DNA of 64,000 bases from Vibrio porteresiae DSM 19223 (GCF_024347055.1 NZ_AP024895.1:682001-746000), one strand, 5' to 3'; numbered from the stretch's first letter, positions 9,543-18,494 are shown. Notes: generated by a model not told the origin, from the sequence alone. Made by a program: numbers and translations.

Positions 9543-9699
9543 TTAAAATCCCTGTATGCTCGCGCGGATATTTCACAGTGAATAAAATAAGTGGAGGTGG
9601 AGACAAACAGGTAAACTGCTTCGTCTATACTTCCTCACTGACAGCGAACGAAAAATTTTCGTTCATGGCTTATGACAAATTCGACAGAATGAAGGATAA

Positions 9700-9753
9700 A
9701 TGTTCTTAAGTGCAGAACTCTGCAAGAAATGTCTCTTTTATTTCGCGAAATGA
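9700..9753 (+). CDS. Possible 17-codon leader ORF upstream of EF-G2
   Basis: ATG 9700 is preceded by a good SD (GAAGGATAA) and opens a 17-codon frame, MFLSAELCKKCLFYFAK, ending at TGA 9751. Two perfect dyads lie nearby: TGCAGA-AC-TCTGCA at 9711-9724 inside the ORF and GAACGAAAA-A-TTTTCGTTC at 9646-9664 upstream. A T9 tract follows at 9778-9787. The fusA2 promoter lies downstream of it, so it would affect fusA2 only on a longer transcript. There is no similarity evidence and it may be chance. Confidence 0.25.
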   Translation: MFLSAELCKKCLFYFAK

Positions 9754-9824
9754 TCATGAGCTGAAAAAACCAACAAACTTTTTTTTTGGAATCTGCACGC
9801 AGGACTATCAGTCTATAAAGATTA

Positions 9825-9833
9825 TGGTATACT
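9825..9833 (+). promoter_or_regulatory. Extended -10 promoter of fusA2
   Basis: TGGTATACT contains an extended -10 (TGn) joined to TATACT, 37 bp before the fusA2 ATG. No good -35 is visible 17 bp upstream, as expected for extended -10 promoters. A GC-rich discriminator (CTGCGCGC) follows, of the kind linked to growth-rate or stringent control. Confidence 0.65.
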
Positions 9834-9870
9834 CTGCGCGCACTTTATACCTTATTAACAGAGTAAGACA

Positions 9871-11958
9871 ATGACTACTGATTTATCGAAATACAGAAAC
9901 ATTGGTATTTTCGCGCACGTTGATGCGGGTAAAACTACCACTACTGAGCGTATCCTAAAGCTAACTGGTATGATCCACAAAACTGGTGAAGTTCATGACG
10001 GTGAATCAACTACCGACTTCATGGTTCAGGAAGCAGAACGTGGTATTACAATCCAATCAGCTGCAGTAAGTTGTTTCTGGAAAGGTCACCGTTTAAACGT
10101 TATCGACACCCCTGGACACGTTGACTTCACAGTAGAAGTATATCGTTCTCTGAAAGTTCTTGACGGTGGTATCGGTGTATTCTGTGGTTCTGGTGGTGTA
10201 GAACCTCAATCAGAAACTAACTGGCGTTATGCTAACGAATCAGAAGTTTCACGTATTATCTTCGTTAACAAACTGGACCGTATGGGTGCAGACTTCTACC
10301 GTGTTGTTGACCAAGTTAAAAACGTTCTTGCTGCAACTCCACTAGTAATGACTCTACCTATCGGTGTAGAAGAAGATTTCGTTGGTGTTGTTGACGTTCT
10401 AACTCGTCAAGCTTACGTATGGGATGATTCTGGTCTTCCAGAAAACTACACTATCCAAGACGTACCAGCTAACATGGTTGACGACGTTGAACAGTACCGT
10501 GAAGAAATGATCGAAACTGCTGTTGAGCAAGACGATGATCTAATGATGGCTTACATGGAAGGTGAAGAACCTTCAATCGAAGACATCAAACGTTGTATCC
10601 GTAAAGGTACTCGTGACCTAGCATTCTTCCCAACTTACTGTGGTTCTGCGTTCAAAAACAAAGGTGTTCAACTAGTACTTGACGCTGTTGTAGATTACCT
10701 ACCAGCTCCTCAAGAAGTTGAACCACAACCTCTAATGGATGAAGAAGGCAACGAAACTGGCGAACACGCTATCGTTTCTGCTGACGAAACATTCAAAGCG
10801 CTAGCATTCAAAATCATGGATGACCGTTTTGGTGCACTAACTTTCGTTCGTATTTACTCTGGTAAATTGAACAAAGGTGACACCATCCTGAACTCGTTCA
10901 CTGGTAAAACTGAACGTGTTGGCCGCATGGTTGAAATGCAAGCTGACGATCGTAACGAACTAACTTCCGCTCAAGCGGGCGACATCATCGCTATCGTTGG
11001 TATGAAGAACGTTCAAACAGGTCACACTCTATGTGATCCTAAACACCCTGTTACTTTGGAGCCAATGGTATTCCCAACTCCAGTAATCTCTATCGCAGTT
11101 AAACCTAAAGATAAAGGGTCAACTGAGAAAATGGGTATCGCGATCGGTAAAATGGTTGCAGAAGATCCATCATTCCAAGTTGAGACTGATGAAGATTCAG
11201 GTGAAACTATCCTGAAAGGTATGGGTGAACTTCACCTAGACATCAAAGTGGACATCCTTAAACGTACTTACGGCGTTGAACTAGAAGTGGGTGCTCCTCA
11301 AGTTGCTTACCGTGAAACTATCACTAAACCAGTTGAAGATAGCTACACGCATAAGAAACAGTCTGGTGGTTCAGGTCAGTTCGCGAAAATCGACTACCGT
11401 ATCAAACCAGGAGAAACTAACACTGGCTTTACTTTCAAATCAACTGTTGTGGGCGGTAACGTTCCTAAAGAATTCTGGCCTGCAGTTGAGAAAGGCTTCG
11501 AAAGCATGATGCTAGAAGGCCCAATGGCTGGCTTCCCAGTGCTTGACGTTGAAGTTGAACTGTTCGATGGTAGCTTCCACGCAGTTGACTCATCAGCAAT
11601 CGCTTACGAAATCGCTGCTAAAGGCGCATTCCGTCAATCAATGCCTAAAGCGGGTCCACAACTTCTTGAACCTATCATGCACGTAGACGTTTTCACTCCA
11701 GATGATAACGTTGGTGACGTAATCGGTGACTTGAACCGTCGTCGCGGTATGATCCGTAACCAAGAAGCTGGTGCTACTGGTGTTCGTATTAAAGCTAACG
11801 TTCCACTATCTGAAATGTTCGGCTACATCGGTCAACTACGTACTATGACTTCTGGTCGTGGTCAGTTCTCTATGGAATTCGATCATTACGCACCATGTCC
11901 AGCTAACGTTGCTGAAAAAGTTATCGCAGAAGTTAAAGAGCGTAACGCTAAGAAATAA
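9871..11958 (+). CDS. fusA2: Elongation factor G paralogue (EF-G2)
   Basis: A 695-aa translational GTPase. GTPase motifs are intact: AHVDAGKT (15-22), DTPGH (79-83) with the catalytic His83, and NKLD (133-136). Domain IV keeps the decoding-site loop HKKQSGGSGQF. The gene stands alone after radA, not in the rpsL-rpsG-fusA-tuf operon, and its sequence diverges from canonical EF-G (for example GSGGVEPQSETNWRYA). This marks it as the second EF-G found in vibrios and pseudomonads. Codon use is extremely biased (GGT, CGT, AAC, GAA, CTA), implying abundant protein. A strong terminator follows. It probably acts in translocation and/or ribosome recycling; the split of work with EF-G1 cannot be read from sequence. 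Confidence 0.93.
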   Translation: MTTDLSKYRNIGIFAHVDAGKTTTTERILKLTGMIHKTGEVHDGESTTDFMVQEAERGITIQSAAVSCFWKGHRLNVIDTPGHVDFTVEVYRSLKVLDGGIGVFCGSGGVEPQSETNWRYANESEVSRIIFVNKLDRMGADFYRVVDQVKNVLAATPLVMTLPIGVEEDFVGVVDVLTRQAYVWDDSGLPENYTIQDVPANMVDDVEQYREEMIETAVEQDDDLMMAYMEGEEPSIEDIKRCIRKGTRDLAFFPTYCGSAFKNKGVQLVLDAVVDYLPAPQEVEPQPLMDEEGNETGEHAIVSADETFKALAFKIMDDRFGALTFVRIYSGKLNKGDTILNSFTGKTERVGRMVEMQADDRNELTSAQAGDIIAIVGMKNVQTGHTLCDPKHPVTLEPMVFPTPVISIAVKPKDKGSTEKMGIAIGKMVAEDPSFQVETDEDSGETILKGMGELHLDIKVDILKRTYGVELEVGAPQVAYRETITKPVEDSYTHKKQSGGSGQFAKIDYRIKPGETNTGFTFKSTVVGGNVPKEFWPAVEKGFESMMLEGPMAGFPVLDVEVELFDGSFHAVDSSAIAYEIAAKGAFRQSMPKAGPQLLEPIMHVDVFTPDDNVGDVIGDLNRRRGMIRNQEAGATGVRIKANVPLSEMFGYIGQLRTMTSGRGQFSMEFDHYAPCPANVAEKVIAEVKERNAKK

Positions 11959-11986
11959 TTGTTCTTTTTGAACAGCTATTGATAAG

Positions 11987-12012
11987 AAGCCCCTTTCGAG
12001 GGGCTTTTTTTA
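11987..12012 (+). terminator. fusA2 terminator
   Basis: Stem AAGCCCC-TTTCG-AGGGGCTT followed by T7: a classic strong intrinsic terminator. Confidence 0.95.
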
Positions 12013-12055
12013 TATTGGTAAGATTTAAAATGATCGAAAAATAACCACAAAGTAA

Positions 12056-12085
12056 CTTGATTTAGGTCACACTTTTGGCTATAAA
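12056..12085 (+). promoter_or_regulatory. Promoter with CRP-like site before the 50-aa peptide gene
   Basis: CTTGA-TTTAGG-TCACA (12056-12071) matches the CRP consensus fully in the right half and 3 of 5 bases in the left. It overlaps a plausible sigma-70 promoter: TTGATT (12058-12063), 16-bp spacer, TATAAA (12080-12085). The overlap with the -35 would favour repression, or binding by another CRP/FNR-family protein. Confidence 0.45.
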
Positions 12086-12129
12086 GTGATCTGTGTCTGG
12101 TTAATTAATCAGCAGTGAGAGAGATTATT

Positions 12130-12282
12130 ATGAATACTTACAACAATGCAGTTCAACAACAAACAACAACAGTTCAAGCTTCAACTTGGCGTCAAACCGC
12201 AAAAGAACTTTTTGGCGTAGTCACTCTATGGGCAGCAGCAAGCGCAGTCGTAGGCGCAATCAGTATTAACTGGATTGCTTAA
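12130..12282 (+). CDS. Small hydrophobic 50-aa protein, function unknown
   Basis: ATG 12130 is preceded by GAGAGAGATTATT (SD GAGAG) and opens a 50-codon frame ending at TAA 12282. The product starts MNTYNNAVQQQTTTVQAS, a Gln/Thr-rich soluble stretch. It continues with a basic linker (WRQTAKELFG) and one hydrophobic helix (about residues 29-49, VVTLWAAASAVVGAISINWIA) that runs to the C-terminus. It has its own promoter and a near-perfect terminator, so it is a self-contained transcription unit. Codon use (GCA, CAA, GGC) fits expressed genes nearby. A single-pass, tail-anchored inner-membrane peptide is the best description; no function is assigned. Confidence 0.7.
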   Translation: MNTYNNAVQQQTTTVQASTWRQTAKELFGVVTLWAAASAVVGAISINWIA

Positions 12283-12340
12283 CACCAAGTTGGCTATCTA
12301 ATGAAGAGATAGTGCCACAGAAAGTGTGACGAAAGAGATG

Positions 12341-12370
12341 AGCCCTAGCCTGACGCTGGGGCTTTTGTTT
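12341..12370 (+). terminator. Terminator of the 50-aa peptide gene
   Basis: AGCCCTAGC-CTGAC-GCTGGGGCT forms a 9-bp stem with one G-U pair, followed by TTTTGTTT. Confidence 0.9.
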
Positions 12371-12423
12371 ATCTGTTTGGTGAGATGGTGACGAGTTTAT
12401 CCCACCCGTTTACTCTATGTTCT

Positions 12424-14106
12424 CTACGCTTCCCATTGCACCAATTGTTCATTAGGCCAGTTATCACTGAGATGCTGATAATGCCTTTCTAGTTCAAAGC
12501 GTTTGATTTTCAATGTTGGCGTAAGAAAGCCATTTTCAATACTCCAAGGCTTATTGATCATGAGTACTTTCTTAATTTTGGCGTGCGGTTCCAGCGTTTG
12601 GTTTATCTCGTCAATGATGAGTTTGGTACGCCGTTCGTAACGGGCTCGATCAAAATGCGGAAACTGATGTGGCACAACTAACAAAATAGGTGATGGATGA
12701 CCTGAGCCAATGAGACAGAGCATCTCTACACGACTTTTTTCATACAGCTGTTTTTCAATCGGAACTGGGGCAACAAACTTACCTTTGGCCGTTTTGAAGG
12801 TATCTTTTTTACGCCCTAGTAGTGTGAGATAACCCAACTCATCTAATGTGCCAATATCGCCAGTGTGTAACCAGCCGTTCTCATCAAAGCTGGATTCGTT
12901 AATTTCTTGATGGTAATAGCCTGAGAACATGCCTTGAGTTTTCATCATTACCTCACCATCGTCAGCAATGCGCAGTTCTACCCCTGGGCCTGCCCGTCCG
13001 ACAGTACCAATTTTGCTTTCAAGAAATGGGTAGTTTAAGGTGCCATAGCCTAATGATTCGGTCATGCCCCACGCTTCGGTAATCTCTAAGCCTAAACGGT
13101 TGTACCATCTTAGCAAAGCGGGTGACACTGGCGCTGAGCCACAGCCTAATACTCGTGCTTCTTCTAAGCCTAATCCGCGAATGATCTTTCTGCGTATCAA
13201 CCGCTTAGTGATGAAAAAACTCAGTAAAAACTGCAATACATGGTCTGGAATTTTATCCAGAATACGTTGTTGAAACAGCTGCCAAAGCCTAGGTACTGAG
13301 ATAAATAGGGTTGGGTGCTGCATTTTAACATCGTCAATAAATGTCTCTAATGACTCAGGGAAGGCGGTTGGAATTCCGACCATAATCGATGAGCCAAAAA
13401 TATAAACACGTTCAGTAATGTGGGCTAACGGCAAATAGGAAAAGAGCCGATCTTGGGAGTGAATACCAATATGATCGATGATCTGCTTAGCGGTCCAAGA
13501 GAAACTGCCATAAGTTAAAATTGAGCCTTTAGGATAGCCTGAAGTGCCTGAGGTATAGACAATCGACATGATGGTATCATCTTGATGAACTGGGCGTAAT
13601 TTACTCGGGGAGTAATCGGCAATCAGTTCGGAAAACTGATACTGGCAGGTTGGAGCTGAGTCGTAAGGTAACGCTATGGTCGTTAAAGTGGACATATCTG
13701 CCATCACTTGCGTGATAGCTTGATTATCATCGAGTTTCCCAGCGATCAGAAAATGACATTCACTGTGTGTTAGGCAATATTCAATGGTTTGAGCTTGCGC
13801 GGTAGGAAACAGGGGAACACTGATAAAATCACCCAGCATCATGGCCAAATCACAGATAAACCACTCAGCGCAATTTTTGGAGATTAATGCGATTTTGTCG
13901 CGCGGTTTTGCGCCAAGTGAGGTCAGGGCAGAAACCAGCCGTAGCGCCTGCTCAGCGACTTCAATATAGGTGAATTCTTTAAATTGCCGATCGACAATTT
14001 GCCTTAAGTAAACGTCATTGGGCTTCATGCGCGCCCAAATCAGGAGCAATTCGTTAGGTGGCGGCAGTGTGCATTGACTTCCACTGGCTAGAGGGGATGG
14101 TTTCAT
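12424..14106 (-). CDS. AMP-forming long-chain acyl-CoA ligase family protein
   Basis: A 560-aa member of the adenylate-forming superfamily, closest in style to the long-chain acyl-CoA synthetases of the FAA1/COG1022 type. It shows the ATP-binding P-loop YTSGTSGYPKGS, the A5 motif EAWGMTESLGYGTLNYP, the hinge motif with WLHTGDIG and LGRKKDTFKTAKGKFVAP, and ends in a C-terminal lid. It would activate a fatty acid to acyl-AMP and then acyl-CoA. I place the start at ATG 14106: GTG 14112 overlaps the SD (AGGAGT), which is correctly spaced for 14106. It is not the canonical E. coli-type fadD, and the real substrate is open. It lies 134 bp downstream of the HD-GYP gene. Confidence 0.85.
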   Translation of the reverse strand: MKPSPLASGSQCTLPPPNELLLIWARMKPNDVYLRQIVDRQFKEFTYIEVAEQALRLVSALTSLGAKPRDKIALISKNCAEWFICDLAMMLGDFISVPLFPTAQAQTIEYCLTHSECHFLIAGKLDDNQAITQVMADMSTLTTIALPYDSAPTCQYQFSELIADYSPSKLRPVHQDDTIMSIVYTSGTSGYPKGSILTYGSFSWTAKQIIDHIGIHSQDRLFSYLPLAHITERVYIFGSSIMVGIPTAFPESLETFIDDVKMQHPTLFISVPRLWQLFQQRILDKIPDHVLQFLLSFFITKRLIRRKIIRGLGLEEARVLGCGSAPVSPALLRWYNRLGLEITEAWGMTESLGYGTLNYPFLESKIGTVGRAGPGVELRIADDGEVMMKTQGMFSGYYHQEINESSFDENGWLHTGDIGTLDELGYLTLLGRKKDTFKTAKGKFVAPVPIEKQLYEKSRVEMLCLIGSGHPSPILLVVPHQFPHFDRARYERRTKLIIDEINQTLEPHAKIKKVLMINKPWSIENGFLTPTLKIKRFELERHYQHLSDNWPNEQLVQWEA

Positions 14107-14240
14107 TATCACTCCTGTCGTTTAGATACGTTTACGCTCACTTAAGAGTGTAGACGCAACCTGCTTATCACTGCGCGCTCTACTAAACCAATCTCATTTG
14201 CGACCTTAATCATGTTGTTACGTAAATCTAAGCCATGCAG

Positions 14241-15392
14241 TTAATGAGCGTTAGATTGACATGGATCGGTACCGGGATACTGGCGAATGATCTCTTCCAA
14301 TTCATCTTGATGTTCGCGTAGGGCATTCACACAGTAGCCATCTAACTTGCCATCAAAGACCATCTTTTCTAAATCAAGCAAAGCATAGGGAATTGAGCGG
14401 GCTTGCTTGTGTGGATGATGGCTGGTAAGAGCATCAAAAATATTGGCGACGGTGATGATACGCGCACAAATAGGAATTTGTTCGCCAGACAATCCATAAG
14501 GATAGCCAGAGCCATCGAGAAACTCGTGGTGGTAGGCGACGATGTCCTTGAGCAAATGAACACAGTGGTGATTCGGTGATTTAAGTTGCTCAATGATCTG
14601 GTCAATAATCTCAACGCCATGCTCGATATGTTGATCGATTTCTCTTCTTTGCGCGACGGTTAAGGTGTCTGAAGAGGTCAAGGTGCTGTAAGGAACTGAT
14701 ATTTTGCCGATATCATGATAGCGCGAGAACTGAGTGATATTTTCGATCTCTTCATCACTAAGTTGATACTGAGCTGCGACTTCTTTGGCGATCACTTGAG
14801 TAAAACGCCACATTCGTTCCCGGTGGCACGTTCCTGCAGACCAATGCCTTGGGGCGGATAGATTACGATTTTTTGTTGAATCTAGAAGGTTATGTACTAA
14901 CTCGTATTCGGAGATGATGGAGATCAGTAAGGTGTCAACGAACTCAGCCAGAGCACTGACGATCACATCAGTAAAAAAGTCCTCTTTATGCGAGTTAATA
15001 AACAACATGCCAATGAAATGATGCTGACTATACACCGGTACGGCAACGGATGAATGGAAGCCACGTTCGATTAACCATTGGGTATGATGAGTATTTTTAC
15101 TAAAGCGTTCGGCTATATTGTTGACTACTCGGGTTTCACCCGATTCAGCACAACTTTTTAGTGTGGGTAAATCGGAAAGCGCGACAGAATACTGATTGAG
15201 TTCACTACCGTGAGGGGAGCTGTCGGCATACGTTTTTAGTTGGTCCGTCTCTGGGTCATACAAGGCAAAAGAGAGCCGATCAATATTAGGTATTGATATG
15301 CGCATATGGTAATGAATGTCAGATAACTGATGATTTAACGATGCTGATAAACTTGAGCGCGATAAATCATCGTTATGGTCCATCCTCTCCAT
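14241..15392 (-). CDS. GAF plus HD-GYP c-di-GMP phosphodiesterase
   Basis: A 383-aa soluble protein. Residues about 20-170 look like a GAF sensor domain (SSVAVPVYSQHHFIGMLFINS). The C-terminal half is an HD-GYP hydrolase with HDIGK, the metal-binding HHEFLDGSGYPYGLSG signature and a following DALTSHHPHKQ, all intact, so c-di-GMP hydrolysis to pGpG/GMP is expected. No transmembrane segment. I choose ATG 15392 because a strong GGGGGAAAC SD precedes it; the ATG at 15410 has none. V. cholerae has an HD-GYP gene at the equivalent place after fusA2 and the acyl-CoA ligase. The GAF ligand is unknown. Confidence 0.9.
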   Translation of the reverse strand: MERMDHNDDLSRSSLSASLNHQLSDIHYHMRISIPNIDRLSFALYDPETDQLKTYADSSPHGSELNQYSVALSDLPTLKSCAESGETRVVNNIAERFSKNTHHTQWLIERGFHSSVAVPVYSQHHFIGMLFINSHKEDFFTDVIVSALAEFVDTLLISIISEYELVHNLLDSTKNRNLSAPRHWSAGTCHRERMWRFTQVIAKEVAAQYQLSDEEIENITQFSRYHDIGKISVPYSTLTSSDTLTVAQRREIDQHIEHGVEIIDQIIEQLKSPNHHCVHLLKDIVAYHHEFLDGSGYPYGLSGEQIPICARIITVANIFDALTSHHPHKQARSIPYALLDLEKMVFDGKLDGYCVNALREHQDELEEIIRQYPGTDPCQSNAH

Positions 15393-15683
15393 GTTTCCCC
15401 CTTTAATCATATTTCGCTCGGCAACGATTTTCCCAAGTAGGTGTGAGCAATACCGCTAGGTTCCAGCCCGCCACTTTAGCTCTTTGATGAGATGCTCAAT
15501 GGTTCATCTTGAGTTGTTTAGTTATCCATTAGTGTAGAGGATTATTCTCACTTCAACTGACACGTACGTTCAACTTTTGCAGCGTGAATCTTGCTAAACT
15601 GTAACACTAGGTTAGCAGTCGTTAATAAAGGCCTTTTTAACAAAGATCCGGTAAATCATGGTGTTATTCATTCCATAATTGAA

Positions 15684-15699
15684 TTGGAAACGTTTACAC
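15684..15699 (+). promoter_or_regulatory. GalR/GalS-type operator upstream of galM
   Basis: TTGGAAACGTTTACAC fits the E. coli GalR/GalS consensus GTGKAANCGNTTMCAC at 15 of 16 positions (only the first base differs). It is centred on CG at 15691/15692, about 145 bp before galM. The 444-bp gap 15393-15836 also holds the promoter of the divergent HD-GYP gene; I see no other gene in it. Confidence 0.7.
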
Positions 15700-15836
15700 T
15701 TTGCCGTTTTGATCACAGACCCTAGGGAAAATTGATTGATAGACTGCGAGATATTTCATCCATTCACTGACACTTAGCCAAGTTTGACCGCAAACCATGT
15801 GGAGTGATGGCTAAGTTGCACGGGGGAGAGCAGTAC

Positions 15837-16886
15837 ATGATTCAAACATACTTACCGTTATTGGCAGAGCAACCCGCTTACGATGGGCATCCGGCTAAAT
15901 TGGTGACATTAGTCAACGCTAACGGCATGCGTCTATTGTTTATGGATATCGGCGCGACATGGCTTAGCTGCCAAGTGCCCGTTGAAGGTGACCTTCGTGA
16001 AGTATTGCTTGGTGTAAGTAGTATGGAAGCTTTCCAAAAGCAGACGAGTTACTTAGGCGCAACGGTAGGTCGCTATGCAAACCGTATTGCCAATTCACAA
16101 TTTGAGTTAGATAACATCACCTATCATGTGACGGCAAACCAAGGGAAAAACTGCTTACACGGCGGTCTGGAAGGATGGAGTCACCTGCGTTGGAAAATCA
16201 CAATATTAAGTGAGCAATCCGTTCGTTTTACTATCGACTCGGAAGATGGCGACCAAGGGTTCCCTGGACATGTTGTGGCTAACATGACGGTGGTTTTGAC
16301 CGATGATAACGAAGTACGCCTGGATTATCATGCTACGACCGATGCCAAAACACCGATTAACATGACTAACCATGCCTATTTTAATTTAATGGGCGCGGAA
16401 TCTGGCGCTACTGTGTTGGAAGATACCTTGTGTATCCATGCGCAAGAGTATTTGCCAACCACTGATATGGGCATTCCACTCGCCTCTGGGTTAACAGATG
16501 TCGCAGGAACGAGCTTCGATTTTCGTGAGCCTACAGTGATTGGTTCAAGACTGTTGGCTGATGAACAGCAAAAATTGGTCAAAGGGTACGATCACAGTTA
16601 CTTTTTAGGTAATCCAACTTTGGATAATCCTGTTGCCACATTAACGGCAGCGGATGGTGCGGTAAGCGTGAATGTGTTTACCGACAAACCTGCAGTGCAG
16701 CTTTATACCGGAAACTGGTTGGAAGGGACACCTAATCGTGTTGGTGGGGTTTACCACGATTACCATGGTGTCGCACTAGAGACGCAATTCTTACCAGATT
16801 CGCCGAATCGTGAGTGGCCACATCAAAGTTGTTATTTAGAGCCTAACGACGAGTATCACTTCACAACGGTTTATCAGTTCTGTTAA
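15837..16886 (+). CDS. galM: Aldose 1-epimerase (galactose mutarotase)
   Basis: Interconverts the alpha and beta anomers of aldohexoses, feeding galactokinase. The 349-aa protein matches GalM: GATVGRYANRIAN, the catalytic His within NMTNHAYFNL, GYDHSYFLG, and the catalytic Glu in GVALETQFLPDSPN. The track-length frame begins at 15804, but ATG 15837 has the good SD (GGGGGAG, 8-nt spacing) and matches the family N-terminus (E. coli 346 aa). The gene is not next to galETK here; the GalR-like operator upstream suggests it still belongs to the galactose regulon. Confidence 0.93.
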   Translation: MIQTYLPLLAEQPAYDGHPAKLVTLVNANGMRLLFMDIGATWLSCQVPVEGDLREVLLGVSSMEAFQKQTSYLGATVGRYANRIANSQFELDNITYHVTANQGKNCLHGGLEGWSHLRWKITILSEQSVRFTIDSEDGDQGFPGHVVANMTVVLTDDNEVRLDYHATTDAKTPINMTNHAYFNLMGAESGATVLEDTLCIHAQEYLPTTDMGIPLASGLTDVAGTSFDFREPTVIGSRLLADEQQKLVKGYDHSYFLGNPTLDNPVATLTAADGAVSVNVFTDKPAVQLYTGNWLEGTPNRVGGVYHDYHGVALETQFLPDSPNREWPHQSCYLEPNDEYHFTTVYQFC

Positions 16887-16893
16887 TCCTAAT

Positions 16894-16922
16894 GCTTCCC
16901 TTACCTTATCGATAAGGGAAGC
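16894..16922. terminator. Bidirectional hairpin after galM
   Basis: GCTTCCCTTA-CCTTATCGA-TAAGGGAAGC, a perfect 10-bp stem between the convergent galM and the GGCT-family gene. No clear T tract. Confidence 0.7.
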
Positions 16923-16926
16923 GTTA

Positions 16927-17481
16927 TCACGCTTTACATTCGAGCAGCAAGGCATCGATCCACGTTTGATGTTGAGCCGAAACCCCTGCCATACGCGCGT
17001 ATTTAGGCGACAGACGATCGTTTTCGTAAGGGAACTGCCAGCCAACCGTATTGGCAATAAAGTGGCGTGCAAACTGCTCTGAAATCTCAAGGCAGCCTGT
17101 TAATACTGTATCGACATAGCTTTGAACGATCGGGCTGTGCTCACAGGGTGGTAAGTGATACTGAGTCACATAAACCCAAATAGGTTGGCTGTTATCAAAA
17201 GCGTGGTCGCTGGAAATTTGCGACGCATCGAGAGCTACTCGTTGGTAACCTGCTTCTCGGCGGTCGAACTCTACCAGCTCTTCTGGGCTCACCTCAAGTA
17301 ATACCCCAGTGACTTCACCATTGCCTTGGTTAACGACCAAGGGCGACATAATATAACTGTCGTCGATTTTCCCCCAATAGCGAACTAATCCTTTGGCAAT
17401 GACCGGAATGGCAGCACCGGTTTGACCGGTCAGTTGACGTGACGCAGCATTAATTAAACTGCCATAACCAAAGATGTACAT
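16927..17481 (-). CDS. Gamma-glutamylcyclotransferase-like (AIG2/GGCT fold) protein
   Basis: A 184-aa protein of the GGCT-like superfamily. The N-terminal glycine-rich substrate loop YIFGYGSLI and the segment FDRREAGYQRV, whose Glu is the expected acid/base, are both present. Such enzymes release 5-oxoproline from gamma-glutamyl amines or glutathione-type peptides, but this subfamily has many uncharacterised members, so the substrate is open. The start at ATG 17481 has an AGGAG SD; the longer frame to 17526 has none. It follows zntB by 48 bp on the same strand and may be co-transcribed with it. Confidence 0.8.
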   Translation of the reverse strand: MYIFGYGSLINAASRQLTGQTGAAIPVIAKGLVRYWGKIDDSYIMSPLVVNQGNGEVTGVLLEVSPEELVEFDRREAGYQRVALDASQISSDHAFDNSQPIWVYVTQYHLPPCEHSPIVQSYVDTVLTGCLEISEQFARHFIANTVGWQFPYENDRLSPKYARMAGVSAQHQTWIDALLLECKA

Positions 17482-17529
17482 AACTGCTCCTTTACATAGT
17501 GACGACTTGAGACATCCTTGCCTCACTTA

Positions 17530-18468
17530 TCACGACTGACTGAAAAATTTCAGCCGGCTTAAGATCCAAAACTCAACCCCAAAGATAACCACTAATCCGA
17601 GGCAAAACAATCCAAAGGCAATTGGAGAATCGGTACCTGGTATGCCGCCAACATTGACCCCCAATAACCCCGTTAAAAAGCTGGTAGGGAGGAAAATGGC
17701 TGCAATAACAGAGAACAGATAGGTGTTTTGGTTCATCCGTTCTGCATGGTATTGGCGCAATTCACCTTTAATGATTTCCAATTCACTCAAAAAGAAGTCT
17801 AAGGTTTCGTTGATGCGCGTGATGGTGTTGACGCTGTGGCGTAAACGGAGATTTTTACTCTGAGATAGGCTTGAATCGCTGTCGTGATAATCATCGATAG
17901 CGTATTGCTGCGGCTTGATAAAACGCTTAATTTTCAGCAGCGCTTTATGGGTTTGCATCAGCTCTTCACTCAGTTCGATTTCATCATCAAAGCGGTCAAT
18001 TTTGTCTTCGACGGTATCGAGATACGCATCGATATTGCTGTTGATGCCATCAATGACTTGAATCACCAACTCGGCCAAATTGGCGGGACCTTTTTGGTCT
18101 TCGAGATTTTGGCGAATCGCACTGACGGTTTTCGAGGGAATCTTACGCGTAGAAATCAGCGCACCATTAACATACAGCAGGCGCAAACTAAGCATATCTT
18201 CTGGATTAGCATCGGCATTCAGGTTTACGCCGCGCAAAATCAGCAGAAAATCTTGATCTTCGTATTGTTCAAATAGGGGACGAGTATCTTCAGCCAATAA
18301 GCTATCGATAATCGAATTTGGGACTTGATTGCGTTCTAACCAGCGGCGAACTTCAGGTTCCTCTCGCTGGCAGTGATACCAATGATCGGGTTGAATCTCA
18401 TCAGGACTAAGAGCCTGCTTCGTTGCTTTGTCACTGTTAAAATCCCAGTGATCGAGTAAAAAATCCAT
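17530..18468 (-). CDS. zntB: ZntB-like CorA-family metal transporter
   Basis: A 312-aa inner-membrane protein of the CorA superfamily. A long cytoplasmic, alpha-helical N-terminal domain (about 1-245) is followed by two C-terminal transmembrane helices. The pore signature is GVN within LTGLLGVNVGGIPG, as in ZntB, rather than the GMN of CorA, so zinc is the more likely ion. ATG 18468 has a strong AAAGGAGGTT SD. Upstream, a 12-bp perfect hairpin separates it from the RimK-like gene. Confidence 0.9.
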   Translation of the reverse strand: MDFLLDHWDFNSDKATKQALSPDEIQPDHWYHCQREEPEVRRWLERNQVPNSIIDSLLAEDTRPLFEQYEDQDFLLILRGVNLNADANPEDMLSLRLLYVNGALISTRKIPSKTVSAIRQNLEDQKGPANLAELVIQVIDGINSNIDAYLDTVEDKIDRFDDEIELSEELMQTHKALLKIKRFIKPQQYAIDDYHDSDSSLSQSKNLRLRHSVNTITRINETLDFFLSELEIIKGELRQYHAERMNQNTYLFSVIAAIFLPTSFLTGLLGVNVGGIPGTDSPIAFGLFCLGLVVIFGVEFWILSRLKFFSQS

Positions 18469-18494
18469 TCAACCTCCTTTGGTATGCGGAGATT

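Noticed and set aside
15702..15717. CRP site beside the GalR operator
   Set aside because: Right half TCACA is perfect but the left half TGCCG matches only 2 of 5 bases.
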